From Filimonas lacunae (GTDB lineage: Bacteria; Bacteroidota; Bacteroidia; Chitinophagales; Chitinophagaceae), in the NCBI RefSeq assembly GCF_002355595.1, contig NZ_AP017422.1:6266823-6330822 (forward strand): a stretch of 64,000 bases of DNA, read 5' to 3'. A model generated the notes under the pieces. It did not search any database. It was not told where the DNA came from and saw nothing but the letters and a program-made list of their open reading frames with translations. Of the stretch, positions 28,155-36,805 are shown piece by piece (within the stretch, counting starts at the first letter, position 1; every line of letters starts with the position of its first letter). The position numbers were made by a program, and so were the translations under genes.

Positions 28155-29390
28155 ATGGCAAAACAATCAAGCTTGCATTGCTCCTTTTGTGGCAGAAGTC
28201 GCGACGAGGTCAAGATCCTGATAGCAGGTCAGGAAGGGCATATTTGCGAGAATTGTGTAGAGCATGCACAGGAAATCATTGCTCAGGAACTGCAGGTAAA
28301 AAGCGAGCAGCAATCAGCTCAATATACTTTCTCTGTCAAGCGTCCCGTTGAAATTAAACGCTATTTAGACCAATATATCATTGGCCAGGACGAAGCGAAA
28401 AAAGTAATGTCTGTAGCCGTTTATAACCACTATAAACGTATCACTCAAAAGCAGCAGCAAGACGAAGTAGAGATAGAAAAAAGCAACATTATCATGGTAG
28501 GGGAAACCGGAACCGGTAAAACCTTACTGGCTAAAACAGTAGCAAAACTGCTGAATGTGCCCTTTGCCATTGTAGATGCTACTGTATTTACCGAAGCGGG
28601 TTATGTAGGGGAAGATGTGGAAAGCATGCTTACCCGCCTGTTACAAGCTTGTAACTACGATGTAGCCGCAGCAGAAAAAGGTATTGTGTTTATTGACGAG
28701 ATAGATAAAATTGCCCGTAAAGGCGATAACCCGTCTATTACACGCGATGTAAGCGGTGAAGGTGTACAGCAGGGTTTATTAAAAATGCTGGAAGGCACCG
28801 AGGTACTGGTTCCACCACAAGGTGGCCGCAAACACCCCGAGCAAAAAATGATTAAGCTGAACACCAGCAATATCTTATTTATTTGTGGCGGTGCTTTTGA
28901 TGGTATTGACAGGGTTATTGCCCGTCGTATTAACACCAATGCTATTGGCTTTGGCGTTAATAAGGACATACAGGAATTGCAAAAGAAAAACCTGTTGCAG
29001 TTTATCAATGCACAGGATTTGAAATCCTTTGGTTTAATTCCGGAATTATTAGGCCGTTTACCGGTGGTTACTCACCTGGAACCATTAGATGCCGAAACCT
29101 TACGCGCTATCTTAACCGAGCCTAAAAACAGTTTGATCAAGCAATACACCCGTTTGTTTGAACTGGAAGGTATTAAGCTGGAAATGGAGAAAGAAGTGCT
29201 GGACTTTATGGTTGGCAAAGCCCTGGAATTTAAACTGGGTGCCCGTGGTTTAAGAAACATCTGCGAGCATATTCTTACCGAAGCCATGTTTGAAATGCCT
29301 GGCAGTGAAACCAAAGAATTGGTGGTAGATCTGGCTTATGCAGAGAAACAGTTCAACAAAAGCAAGATGGGCATGCTGAAAGTAGCATAA
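28155..29390 (+). CDS. clpX: ClpX, unfoldase subunit of ClpXP
   Basis: A hexameric AAA+ unfoldase that feeds substrates to ClpP. It has 411 residues from the ATG at 28155. The N-terminal zinc-binding domain has four cysteines (9, 12, 31, 34). Walker A is GETGTGKT and Walker B is IVFIDEIDKI. The ClpP-docking IGF loop is present (NAIGFGVN), so it is competent to bind a ClpP ring. Sensor and C-terminal motifs (GARGLRNICE) are present. The arrangement tig-clpP-clpP-clpX is a chaperone-protease block. Confidence 0.97.
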   Translation: MAKQSSLHCSFCGRSRDEVKILIAGQEGHICENCVEHAQEIIAQELQVKSEQQSAQYTFSVKRPVEIKRYLDQYIIGQDEAKKVMSVAVYNHYKRITQKQQQDEVEIEKSNIIMVGETGTGKTLLAKTVAKLLNVPFAIVDATVFTEAGYVGEDVESMLTRLLQACNYDVAAAEKGIVFIDEIDKIARKGDNPSITRDVSGEGVQQGLLKMLEGTEVLVPPQGGRKHPEQKMIKLNTSNILFICGGAFDGIDRVIARRINTNAIGFGVNKDIQELQKKNLLQFINAQDLKSFGLIPELLGRLPVVTHLEPLDAETLRAILTEPKNSLIKQYTRLFELEGIKLEMEKEVLDFMVGKALEFKLGARGLRNICEHILTEAMFEMPGSETKELVVDLAYAEKQFNKSKMGMLKVA

Positions 29391-29411
29391 TGTTCGTTGT
29401 TTGTTATAACG

Positions 29412-29445
29412 ATAAAGGGTTGGTAACTAGTTACCAACCCTTTAT
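29412..29445. terminator. Bidirectional terminator after clpX
   Basis: A perfect 34-bp palindrome with A/T-rich ends and a GGGTTGGTAAC core arm. It lies between clpX (+, ends 29390) and the histidine kinase (-, ends 29459). Confidence 0.8.
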
Positions 29446-29458
29446 TTATGTAAGTAAG

Positions 29459-30541
29459 TTATGCTTCTTTTACTGCCTGGTGCCGGTTAAACTTCACTGC
29501 CATGGTAGTACCACGCCCCGGCTCGCTATCAATAAGCAGCTCTGCCTCATTTTTATGAATCAGGTCTTTCACCAGCATTAATCCAAAGCCACTACCCTTT
29601 TCATTGGAAGTGCCTTTAGAAGAGATGTACTGCCTGCTGTTGATCTTATTCAGTATTTCCGGCGTCATACCAATGCCGGTATCTTTTAAGAGGATATAAG
29701 CATACTGCTCGTCTATTACAGAGCTAATAGTAATTTCGCCACCAGAGGGCGTAAACTTAATAGCGTTGGTAATAAGGTTGCGGAATATAATTTTCAGCAT
29801 CTCTTTCTCCGCACGCCATATCAGCTGGTTATCTATCTTATTAAATACCTGTATCTGTTTGGCCTGTAACGACACGCGTTGCTCTTCAATTAAAGAGGTG
29901 ATAATACGGAACATGTTAATATCAGACCGCTCTATTTTCAATCCCTTCATTTGTCCGCGAATCCAGAACAACAGGTTATCCAGTAAACTTAAACTGCGCA
30001 CATACTGATTTTCCAGTTGTTCCAGCAGTTCTTCCGTTTCTTCGGGGCTTACCAGTTTCAGGTTTATTAAGTCTAGTATACTTTTAGTGTTCACCAGCGG
30101 GTGTCGCAAATCGTGCGAGATAACCGAAAGCAACTTGTCTTTTAATTTATTGTCCTCTTCCAGCTTTTGGTTCTGCCTGGAAATAGCGCGGTTTAACTGA
30201 TCCAGCGAAGCAGCATTTTTTTGAATAATACTGTTCTTTTGTTTCAGTGCATCACTAAACATGTGCACCTTTTTATAGTTCAGGTAAAACGGAATGGCCA
30301 TTACTATTAACAGTATAAACAGCACACCTGCCAATACCAGTAAAGCCTTTTGATTTTGTAAAATGCGCTCCGCTTCCTGCACCTTAGCCAATGCCGCATC
30401 CTTCTCCTGCTGTATGCGGGTAACCGCTTGTTGCAAAGAATCAATCCTGGTGTTGGCTTCCTCTATTGCACGACGTTGAGCAGTCAGGTTAGTAACTGCA
30501 CCGCTTAACAACAGGGCCAGGATAACAAGTGCTGATTTCAT
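29459..30541 (-). CDS. Membrane-bound sensor histidine kinase
   Basis: A 360-residue orphan histidine kinase. Order: signal-like hydrophobic N-terminus (1-21), a short periplasmic coiled coil (about 25-65), one transmembrane helix (about 66-88), a cytoplasmic linker coil, the H-box SHDLRHPL with His143, the N-box NLITNAIKFT, and the G-boxes DTGIGM and GSGFGLMLV. The sensor part is only a coiled coil with no recognisable ligand-binding or TPR domain, although related Bacteroidota kinases often carry TPRs there. No response-regulator gene is adjacent; porX, 4 kb away, is the nearest receiver protein. Confidence 0.92.
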   Translation of the reverse strand: MKSALVILALLLSGAVTNLTAQRRAIEEANTRIDSLQQAVTRIQQEKDAALAKVQEAERILQNQKALLVLAGVLFILLIVMAIPFYLNYKKVHMFSDALKQKNSIIQKNAASLDQLNRAISRQNQKLEEDNKLKDKLLSVISHDLRHPLVNTKSILDLINLKLVSPEETEELLEQLENQYVRSLSLLDNLLFWIRGQMKGLKIERSDINMFRIITSLIEEQRVSLQAKQIQVFNKIDNQLIWRAEKEMLKIIFRNLITNAIKFTPSGGEITISSVIDEQYAYILLKDTGIGMTPEILNKINSRQYISSKGTSNEKGSGFGLMLVKDLIHKNEAELLIDSEPGRGTTMAVKFNRHQAVKEA

Positions 30542-30594
30542 GTACAGGGCTGCTATGCGCCTAAATTAATCAAAGAATCTAGTATAATAGGAAA

Positions 30595-31734
30595 CTATTT
30601 TAACACTTCCCTCGCAATCACCACCTTTTGAATCTCCGAAGTCCCTTCTCCTATGGTACACAGCTTGGCATCCCTGTAAAACTTCTCCACCGGAAAGTCT
30701 TTGGTATAACCATATCCACCAAATACCTGTACAGCATCATTGGCCACTTTCACAGCCACCTCACTGGCATAATACTTAGCCATGGCAGCCTGCCGTGTAA
30801 AAGGCAACCCTTCATTTTTTAAATGGCAGGCTTGCAGTGTTAGCAGGTCGGCCGCTTCAATTTCAGTAGCCATATCGGCCAGTTTAAAGCCAATGCCTTG
30901 AAAATGAGCAATAGGCTGCTCAAACTGGTGGCGTTCTTTCGAATACTGCACTGCTGCCTGGTAAGCACCTTTGGCAATTCCCAGCGATAGGGATGCAATA
31001 GAAATTCTACCACCATCCAGCACTTTCATGGCCTGGTGAAACCCATCGCCTACCTCGCCTAAACGGTTGGCATCGGGAATACGGCAATTATCCAATATAA
31101 TTTCTGCGGTTTCGCTGGCGCGCATACCCAGCTTGTTTTCTTTTTTACCACCACTAAAACCTGGCGTACCCTTTTCTATAATAAAAGCAGTACTGTTGTT
31201 TTTAGACCGCGGCTCGCCTGTGCGGGCTATAATAACAGCTACATTGCACGAACGGCCGTGCGTAATCCAGCATTTGGTACCGTTTAGCACCCACTCATCC
31301 CCTTCCTGTACCGCCACACATTTCATATTACCAGCATCACTGCCGGTAGAAGGCTCGGTTAATGCCCATGCGCCCAAATGCTCGCCACTGGCCAGCCTGG
31401 GCAGGTATTGCTGTTTTTGCTGTTCATTACCAAAATACAATATATGACCGGTGCACAGCGAATTGTGCGCTGCTACGCTTAACCCAACAGCGCCACACAC
31501 TTTGGCAATTTCTTCAATCACTGCTTTGTACTCAAAATAAGAAAGGCCTGAACCTCCGTATTTTTCAGGCACCAACACCCCCATCATCCCCAGCTTACCC
31601 AATTCTTTAAACAAGGCTTCCGGGAAAAACTGGCTTTCGTCCCATTCCATTACATGTGGCTTAATGTGCTGTTGTGCAAAGTCTCTGGCAGTTTGTGTAA
31701 CCTGCTGCGTAATCTCATCTGGCTGGAAATTCAT
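30595..31734 (-). CDS. Acyl-CoA dehydrogenase
   Basis: An FAD-dependent enzyme that makes the alpha-beta double bond in acyl-CoA. It has 379 residues from the ATG at 31734. The family signatures GAWALTEPSTGSDAGNM and FGGYGYTKDFPVEKFYRDAK are present, with a C-terminal GEGTSEIQKVVIAREVL whose Glu matches the catalytic base of short/branched-chain enzymes. Chain-length specificity cannot be read. It is a single gene with no other beta-oxidation genes nearby. Confidence 0.95.
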   Translation of the reverse strand: MNFQPDEITQQVTQTARDFAQQHIKPHVMEWDESQFFPEALFKELGKLGMMGVLVPEKYGGSGLSYFEYKAVIEEIAKVCGAVGLSVAAHNSLCTGHILYFGNEQQKQQYLPRLASGEHLGAWALTEPSTGSDAGNMKCVAVQEGDEWVLNGTKCWITHGRSCNVAVIIARTGEPRSKNNSTAFIIEKGTPGFSGGKKENKLGMRASETAEIILDNCRIPDANRLGEVGDGFHQAMKVLDGGRISIASLSLGIAKGAYQAAVQYSKERHQFEQPIAHFQGIGFKLADMATEIEAADLLTLQACHLKNEGLPFTRQAAMAKYYASEVAVKVANDAVQVFGGYGYTKDFPVEKFYRDAKLCTIGEGTSEIQKVVIAREVLK

Positions 31735-31798
31735 GACTAACAATTGTTAGGTTTAAAGATAGTGGTTTTTATAGATTCGATAGGTGGCGATTTTGTTA

Positions 31799-32494
31799 CT
31801 ATTCTTTTGAAGGGATGCTATGTAGCTGTAAATAGGGTTTCATGAGTAAGAACACACTATCCTTGATACCATAGGTTTGCGCCACCTGATCAATGCTGGT
31901 AAAGCCTCCTACACTGTTGCGAAAGGCCACAATACGTTTGCTTAACACTTCCCCAATGCCGGGAAACCGTTTCCAGTCTTCGGCAGTAGCCGTGTTAATA
32001 TCTATAGAAACCGCGTGCTTCGATGAGTAAGGTGTGCCGGGAATAGCTACAGGTACATTGGCCGGTAATTGTATATAAGGCAATAAACGGCTGGCTTCTG
32101 CTTCGGGTAAACCATAGATTTTGCGAATATCATCTGGTTTGTAAAAATGCCCACCCTTGTTGCGGTAGTTGATAATAGTATGTGCCACTTTTGGGGAAAG
32201 CCCCAATTGCAACCAGCCTTCCAGTGGCAAAGTGTTAGGATTAAACGCGAAGAGGGAAGCCTTGGCAACAGTGCTGTTAACAGGCCTTACTTCCGTAGAA
32301 GGTGGTGCAGCCATCAGGTGTAAACTATCAGACGATTGCTGTAAGATAACGGTAGCCAGCCGTGGTGGCACCGGACTTGTTTTTACCCAGCGGGGCAATA
32401 AACAACAAGTGATAGTAATTAATAACAGTATTAAAACCGCTGCTCGTTCTTTACGGGAGAAATAGAGGTATTCTTTCCAGGCTTGTGTTTTCAT
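31799..32494 (-). CDS. Helix-hairpin-helix (ComEA-like) membrane-anchored protein
   Basis: A protein of 231 residues from the ATG at 32494. It has one N-terminal transmembrane helix (ERAAVLILLLITITCCLLP), a variable linker, then two ComEA-type helix-hairpin-helix repeats: LPLEGWLQLGLSPKVAHTII followed by YRNKGGHF, and TATAEDWKRFPGIGEVLSKR followed by IVAFRNSVGGF. Such proteins bind DNA non-specifically, and in other bacteria ComEA pulls in transforming DNA. The third copy usual in Bacteroidota homologues is not obvious. It lies 67 nt downstream of the metallo-hydrolase gene on the same strand. Confidence 0.88.
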   Translation of the reverse strand: MKTQAWKEYLYFSRKERAAVLILLLITITCCLLPRWVKTSPVPPRLATVILQQSSDSLHLMAAPPSTEVRPVNSTVAKASLFAFNPNTLPLEGWLQLGLSPKVAHTIINYRNKGGHFYKPDDIRKIYGLPEAEASRLLPYIQLPANVPVAIPGTPYSSKHAVSIDINTATAEDWKRFPGIGEVLSKRIVAFRNSVGGFTSIDQVAQTYGIKDSVFLLMKPYLQLHSIPSKE

Positions 32495-32561
32495 ATCACT
32501 ATAAATATAAAAACTCAACCCCAAAAAGCAAAGCAGATAACGATGTAAGTTGTAAACTGTG

Positions 32562-33335
32562 TTACAATTCTACCACCAGGCCATCATAAGCCAGCCTTAT
32601 ATGTGCAGGCAGTTCCTCTTCTACTGCTACATGTGTTCCTAACTGATGACTGATATGTGTAAAGTAAGCCTTCGGAATATGCAGCTCTTCTGTTAATGCC
32701 ACTGCTTCATCCAATGTAAAGTGTGAGATATGTTGTTCGCGACGCAGCGCATTTACCACCAGCACAGACGAACCCTTTATCTTTTCTTTTTCGGCATCGT
32801 CAATTCTGTTGGCATCAGTAATATATGTGAAGTCGCCTATGCGAAAACCATACACAGGAAGTTTATGATGCCATACAAGAATAGGTGTAATGGTTACATC
32901 TGCAATGGTAAATGGCGTGAGATCAATTTCGTGCAGGTTAATATCAGGTATGCCGGGATACTTATGCTCGGCAAACACATAAGCAAACTCTACTTTCAGC
33001 TGATTGATGGTCATGGCATTGGCATATACCTCCATGGCCTTTTGCTGAAAAAAGTTATAAGGCCGTATATCATCCAAACCCGCCGTATGATCTTTATGCG
33101 GGTGCGTAAACAATACTGCATCCAGTTTTTCATTGCCAATACGCAGCATCTGCTCGCGAAAGTCGGGAGTAGTATCTATTACAAAAGTAGTAGCAGGCGT
33201 TTCTACCAACACGCTACTACGCAGGCGTTTGTCTTTGGCATCGGCAGACGTACACACCGGGCAGTGGCACCCGATCATAGGTACGCCGCTGCTGGTGCCT
33301 GTTCCTAAAAATGTAATACGAAGCGATGGAGACAT
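32562..33335 (-). CDS. MBL-fold metallo-hydrolase (PhnP-like)
   Basis: A 257-residue metallo-beta-lactamase-fold phosphodiesterase. The N-terminal GTGTSSGVPMIGCHCPVC, including the cysteine cluster, resembles PhnP-type enzymes. The metal motif HxHxDH appears as THPHKDH, and TDANRIDD plus FTHISHQLG supply later ligands. The substrate is likely a cyclic nucleotide or phosphoribosyl cyclic phosphate by family analogy, but no phn genes are present here. It starts 15 nt after the Ala/Glu-rich protein gene and is probably co-transcribed with it. Confidence 0.9.
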   Translation of the reverse strand: MSPSLRITFLGTGTSSGVPMIGCHCPVCTSADAKDKRLRSSVLVETPATTFVIDTTPDFREQMLRIGNEKLDAVLFTHPHKDHTAGLDDIRPYNFFQQKAMEVYANAMTINQLKVEFAYVFAEHKYPGIPDINLHEIDLTPFTIADVTITPILVWHHKLPVYGFRIGDFTYITDANRIDDAEKEKIKGSSVLVVNALRREQHISHFTLDEAVALTEELHIPKAYFTHISHQLGTHVAVEEELPAHIRLAYDGLVVEL

Positions 33336-33350
33336 GTACCTGTATATATT

Positions 33351-33848
33351 TTATTCCTTTTCTTCTTGTGTTTGCTCTGCTGAAGCTTCTTCTGCAGCTT
33401 CCTGTGCTTCTAAAGCCGGCGCAGTGGTTTCTGTAGTATCCGCCCCTGTTTCAGTGCCGGCTGTATTAACTTCAGAAGTAGCTTCCTGCCCTTCTGCAAC
33501 AGCAGCATCTGTTTCCGCAATAGCGGCTGCTTCTGCTGCAGTAGCTGCCGCTGCAGCATCTTCTGCTTCCGCTTCGGCATCTGCTGCAGCCCTTCTTTTC
33601 ATCACGGTTTCGTATAGCTTTTGCGATTCGTGTGTAAGCTTGTCAAATTCAATATTCAGCTGGGGAATAATTTCAAGCAGGGTATTAATACGTCCTTCTA
33701 CGTTCAGAAATTTGTTTAATACCACCACGCGCTTTTGTTCCAGCAGGCACCATCCACTTTGGAATGTGCCTCTTTCAAAACGCACAACATAATCTGCATC
33801 GCCCAGTATACCTTGTAGTTTGTCTAAATTAGCCTGTGTATACTTCAT
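33351..33848 (-). CDS. Protein with a disordered Ala/Glu/Thr-rich tail
   Basis: A 165-residue protein with two parts. Residues 1-87 form a compact domain (YVVRFERGTFQSGWCLLEQK, then VVVLNKFLNVEGRINTLLEII), a pattern I recall from uncharacterised Bacteroidota proteins beside porX. Residues 88-165 are low-complexity, almost only Ala, Glu, Thr, Gln and Asp, and likely disordered. It sits 24 nt after porX on the same strand but has its own exact -7 box 4 nt before its ATG. The function is unknown. Confidence 0.75.
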   Translation of the reverse strand: MKYTQANLDKLQGILGDADYVVRFERGTFQSGWCLLEQKRVVVLNKFLNVEGRINTLLEIIPQLNIEFDKLTHESQKLYETVMKRRAAADAEAEAEDAAAAATAAEAAAIAETDAAVAEGQEATSEVNTAGTETGADTTETTAPALEAQEAAEEASAEQTQEEKE

Positions 33849-33852
33849 CGCT

Positions 33853-33860
33853 CAAAAGTA
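33853..33860 (-). promoter_or_regulatory. Bacteroidota -7 box, leaderless promoter
   Basis: Reads TACTTTTG on the minus strand, exact TAnnTTTG, with only 4 nt to the ATG at 33848. It lies in the 24-nt gap after porX. Confidence 0.5.
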
Positions 33861-33872
33861 AAAAGTATTTTC

Positions 33873-35426
33873 CTACTTACTGGTCATTTTAATAACCGGC
33901 ACTATCATTTCCTCCAGGCTTACCCCACCATGCTGAAAGGTATTTTTATAATAGTTGGCATAGTGATTATAATTATTGGGGTAGCACAGGAAACCATCTT
34001 CGCGCGCAAATATATAAGAAGAGTTTACATTAGGCACAGGCAAACCTCCCAGTTTAGGATCGCGGAAAGCCAGCACCTCTTTAGGTTCGTAGTTTAAGTT
34101 ACGGCCATGTTTGTAGCGCAGGTTGGCCGTGGTTTGCTTATCGCCAATTACCTTATAAGGCGTTTTCACCCGCACGCTGCCATGATCGGTAGCCAATACC
34201 AGGTTTATTTTTTTACCGGCAATTTTTTTCAATGCCTGGTTTAAAGGACTATGTTCAAACCAGCTGCGCGTAACACTACGGTAACTGGTTTCGTCGCCTG
34301 CCAGCTCTTTCAGCACCTCCATTTCGGTGCGTGCATGGCTAAGCATATCCATGAAATTGTAAATGATAATATTCAAATCGTTTTGCAGCAGGTTATGGAT
34401 ATTGTTTACCAGCTGCTGTCCATCGTGATGGTTCACCACCTTGGTGTAGCTGTATTTAATATCATCCCTGCGCAAACGTTTTAGTTGTGCTTTAAAAAAT
34501 TCTTCTTCAAACATGTTTTTTCCGCCCTCATCATCGTCGTTTCTCCATTGATCCGGAAACGTTTTTTCTATTTGTAGCGGCATCTGTCCGGCAAAAATGG
34601 CGTTACGGCTGTATTGCGTGGCAGTAGGTAATATGCTGTAAAAAGTTTCTTCTTCCAGTATACGAAAGTGCTCCATAAACAAAGGCTGTATGGCTTTCCA
34701 CTGGTCAAACCGTAAATTATCTATCAGCACAAAAAACACAGGTGTACCCTTTTCTACGTGGGGCAGCACTTTAAACTGAAACAGGTTATGGCTCATCACC
34801 GGCGCATCGGCTGCCGGCTGCATCCAGCTGAGATAGTTTTTGCTAATGAACTTGAAAAATTCCGTATTGGCTTCCTGCTTCTGCGTGTGAAACACTTCCT
34901 GCATTTCGGGACTGTCGCTTTTATCCATTTCCAGCTCCCAGTATACCAGCTTACGGTAAATATCCATCCATTCATTGTAACCGGGGTCGCTGTTCAGTGC
35001 CATAAACAGGTTACGGAACTGCTGCTGGTAAGCAGTAGTGGTTTTTTCGGCCACCAGCCTTTTATTGTCCATTACCTTTTTTAAACTCAGCAACACCTGG
35101 TTAGGGTTCACCGGCTTAATCAGGTAATCGGTAATCTGGCTTCCAATAGCTTCATCCATCAGGTTCTCGGTTTCGTTTTTGGTAATCAGCACCACCGGCA
35201 CCTGCTGGTTTATTTCTTTAATACGTGATAACGTTTCCAGGCCGGTAATACCCGGCATACTTTCATCCAGCAACACCACATCTACCGGGTTGTCGCGCAC
35301 AAAGTCAATGGCTTCAAATCCATTGGTGAGCGTTTGCACGGTATATCCCTTGTGTTCTAAGAAAATCTTCTGCGATTGAAGGCTTTCTATCTCATCATCT
35401 ACCCATAGTATAAATCCTAATGCCAT
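33873..35426 (-). CDS. porX: PorX, response regulator of type IX secretion with PglZ domain
   Basis: A two-domain protein of 517 residues. Residues 1-120 are a receiver domain with the acidic pocket (Asp10, Asp11), phosphoacceptor Asp54 in VVLLDESMPG, and the conserved lysine in ITKNE. After a linker, the PglZ domain (an alkaline-phosphatase-like fold) carries VLIDNLRFDQWKAIQPLF, TATQYSRNAIFAG and ATDHGSVRV. In Bacteroidota PorX acts with the kinase PorY and an ECF sigma factor to control T9SS genes; neither partner is identifiable here. It diverges from the HD-domain gene. Confidence 0.94.
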   Translation of the reverse strand: MALGFILWVDDEIESLQSQKIFLEHKGYTVQTLTNGFEAIDFVRDNPVDVVLLDESMPGITGLETLSRIKEINQQVPVVLITKNETENLMDEAIGSQITDYLIKPVNPNQVLLSLKKVMDNKRLVAEKTTTAYQQQFRNLFMALNSDPGYNEWMDIYRKLVYWELEMDKSDSPEMQEVFHTQKQEANTEFFKFISKNYLSWMQPAADAPVMSHNLFQFKVLPHVEKGTPVFFVLIDNLRFDQWKAIQPLFMEHFRILEEETFYSILPTATQYSRNAIFAGQMPLQIEKTFPDQWRNDDDEGGKNMFEEEFFKAQLKRLRRDDIKYSYTKVVNHHDGQQLVNNIHNLLQNDLNIIIYNFMDMLSHARTEMEVLKELAGDETSYRSVTRSWFEHSPLNQALKKIAGKKINLVLATDHGSVRVKTPYKVIGDKQTTANLRYKHGRNLNYEPKEVLAFRDPKLGGLPVPNVNSSYIFAREDGFLCYPNNYNHYANYYKNTFQHGGVSLEEMIVPVIKMTSK

Positions 35427-35479
35427 ATGAGGGATATTTAATGTTTATATTGCGGAGCGGTCAACAAAGTACCAAAAAC

Positions 35480-36700
35480 ATGCCATCTACCAAGCGTAAA
35501 ATTATAAACGACCCGGTTTATGGGTTTATCACCATTAATCACCCATTGATTTTTGATATTATAGCGCATCCTTATTACCAGCGTTTACGCCGGATACACC
35601 AAATGGCTATGGCCCACCTGGTATATCCGGGGGCTGTGCACACCCGTTTGCACCATTCACTGGGTGCTTATCACCTGATGTGTCAGGCGGTAACGGAGTT
35701 GAGGAATAAGGGGGTTGAAATTACGCCTGAAGAAGATGTAGCCGTAAAAGCGGCCATTTTATTGCATGATATTGGACATGGACCTTTTTCGCACGCCCTG
35801 GAAAACAGGCTTGCTCCCGGCATTCACCACGAAACGCTGAGCCTGGGCATTATGCACCAGCTGAACGAAAACCTGGAAGGTCGCTTATCGCTGGCCATAG
35901 ACATTTTTACCGGAAAATATCATAAACCCTTTCTACATCAACTGATTAGCGGCCAGCTGGATATGGACCGGATGGACTATCTCACCCGTGATAGCTTTTT
36001 TACTGGTGTAAGCGAGGGCGTTATTGGTTACGACCGCATTCTAAAAATGCTGCTGGTACACAACGATGAGCTGATGATTGAAGAAAAGGGCATTTACAGC
36101 GTAGAAAAGTTTTTAATTGCCCGCCGGCAGATGTATTGGCAGGTGTACTTGCATAAAACGGTGTTATCGGCCGAAAAAATGTTGAAAAAAATAATTGAGC
36201 GCGCCCGTAAAATTTACCGGAAAGACGATCCATATATTCTCACCCACTCGGCCCTGGATTATTTTTTAGGGGGCGACTTTGATGGAGTGATCAACGCCGA
36301 CTCTATGGAGCGTTTTTGCAGCCTGGACGACGCGGATGTTACTTTTGCCATAAAACGGTGGAGCAAGCACCCCGATGTGGCACTTAGCACACTGAGTACC
36401 AATCTTTTAAACAGGAAACTATTGAAGTGTACCATACAAGCCGAAGCCTTTGACCAGGCAACTTTAACAAAACATACATTGGACGTTTGTGCCCGTTTGG
36501 GTATCACAGAAGAAGAAGCTTCTTATCTCGTATTTACCGGTGAAGCGGCCAATACGACCTATAATTTAGTGGCTGAACATATTAACATTTACTTTAAATC
36601 GGGCGATGTGAAGAATATTTCGCAGGTTGACAACGCACTCATCCATCAAACTCTTTCTACGCCTGTTAAAAAATTCTATTTTTGCACCCTTGCTTCTTAA
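35480..36700 (+). CDS. HD-domain phosphohydrolase, SAMHD1/dGTPase-like
   Basis: A protein of 406 residues from the ATG at 35480; earlier in-frame starts overlap porX and lack conservation. Metal-binding HD motifs are seen in RLHHSLGAYHL and LLHDIGHGPFSHALE, with a following QLDMDRMDYLTRDSF typical of SAMHD1-like bacterial proteins. Family members are dNTP triphosphohydrolases or related nucleotidases; the substrate is unproven. It diverges from porX, and its end contains the -7 box of lpxD, so the two may overlap in regulation. Confidence 0.9.
   Translation: MPSTKRKIINDPVYGFITINHPLIFDIIAHPYYQRLRRIHQMAMAHLVYPGAVHTRLHHSLGAYHLMCQAVTELRNKGVEITPEEDVAVKAAILLHDIGHGPFSHALENRLAPGIHHETLSLGIMHQLNENLEGRLSLAIDIFTGKYHKPFLHQLISGQLDMDRMDYLTRDSFFTGVSEGVIGYDRILKMLLVHNDELMIEEKGIYSVEKFLIARRQMYWQVYLHKTVLSAEKMLKKIIERARKIYRKDDPYILTHSALDYFLGGDFDGVINADSMERFCSLDDADVTFAIKRWSKHPDVALSTLSTNLLNRKLLKCTIQAEAFDQATLTKHTLDVCARLGITEEEASYLVFTGEAANTTYNLVAEHINIYFKSGDVKNISQVDNALIHQTLSTPVKKFYFCTLAS
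36677..36684 (+). promoter_or_regulatory. Bacteroidota -7 box inside the HD gene end, for lpxD
   Basis: TATTTTTG, exact TAnnTTTG, in the last codons of the HD-domain gene and 121 nt before the lpxD ATG. Confidence 0.4.
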
Positions 36701-36805
36701 CGTTGCTATTGCAATAACTTGAGGCAGAACCCGTTTCATTAAACAATTCGTTTGCACAAACAAAGAAGGAATGAGAACCCGGCTTTGTGCAGTAAAAAAA
36801 AGATT

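Noticed and set aside
29412-29445. Perfect 34-bp palindrome considered as an operator or recombination site
   Set aside because: It sits between convergent gene ends with A/T flanks, so a bidirectional terminator explains it.
33133-33792. Long Ser/Ala-rich forward frame of 219 codons
   Set aside because: It is the mirror of the Ala/Glu-rich tail and the metallo-hydrolase on the other strand; repeated GCT/GCA codons leave the opposite frame open. No homology-like pattern.
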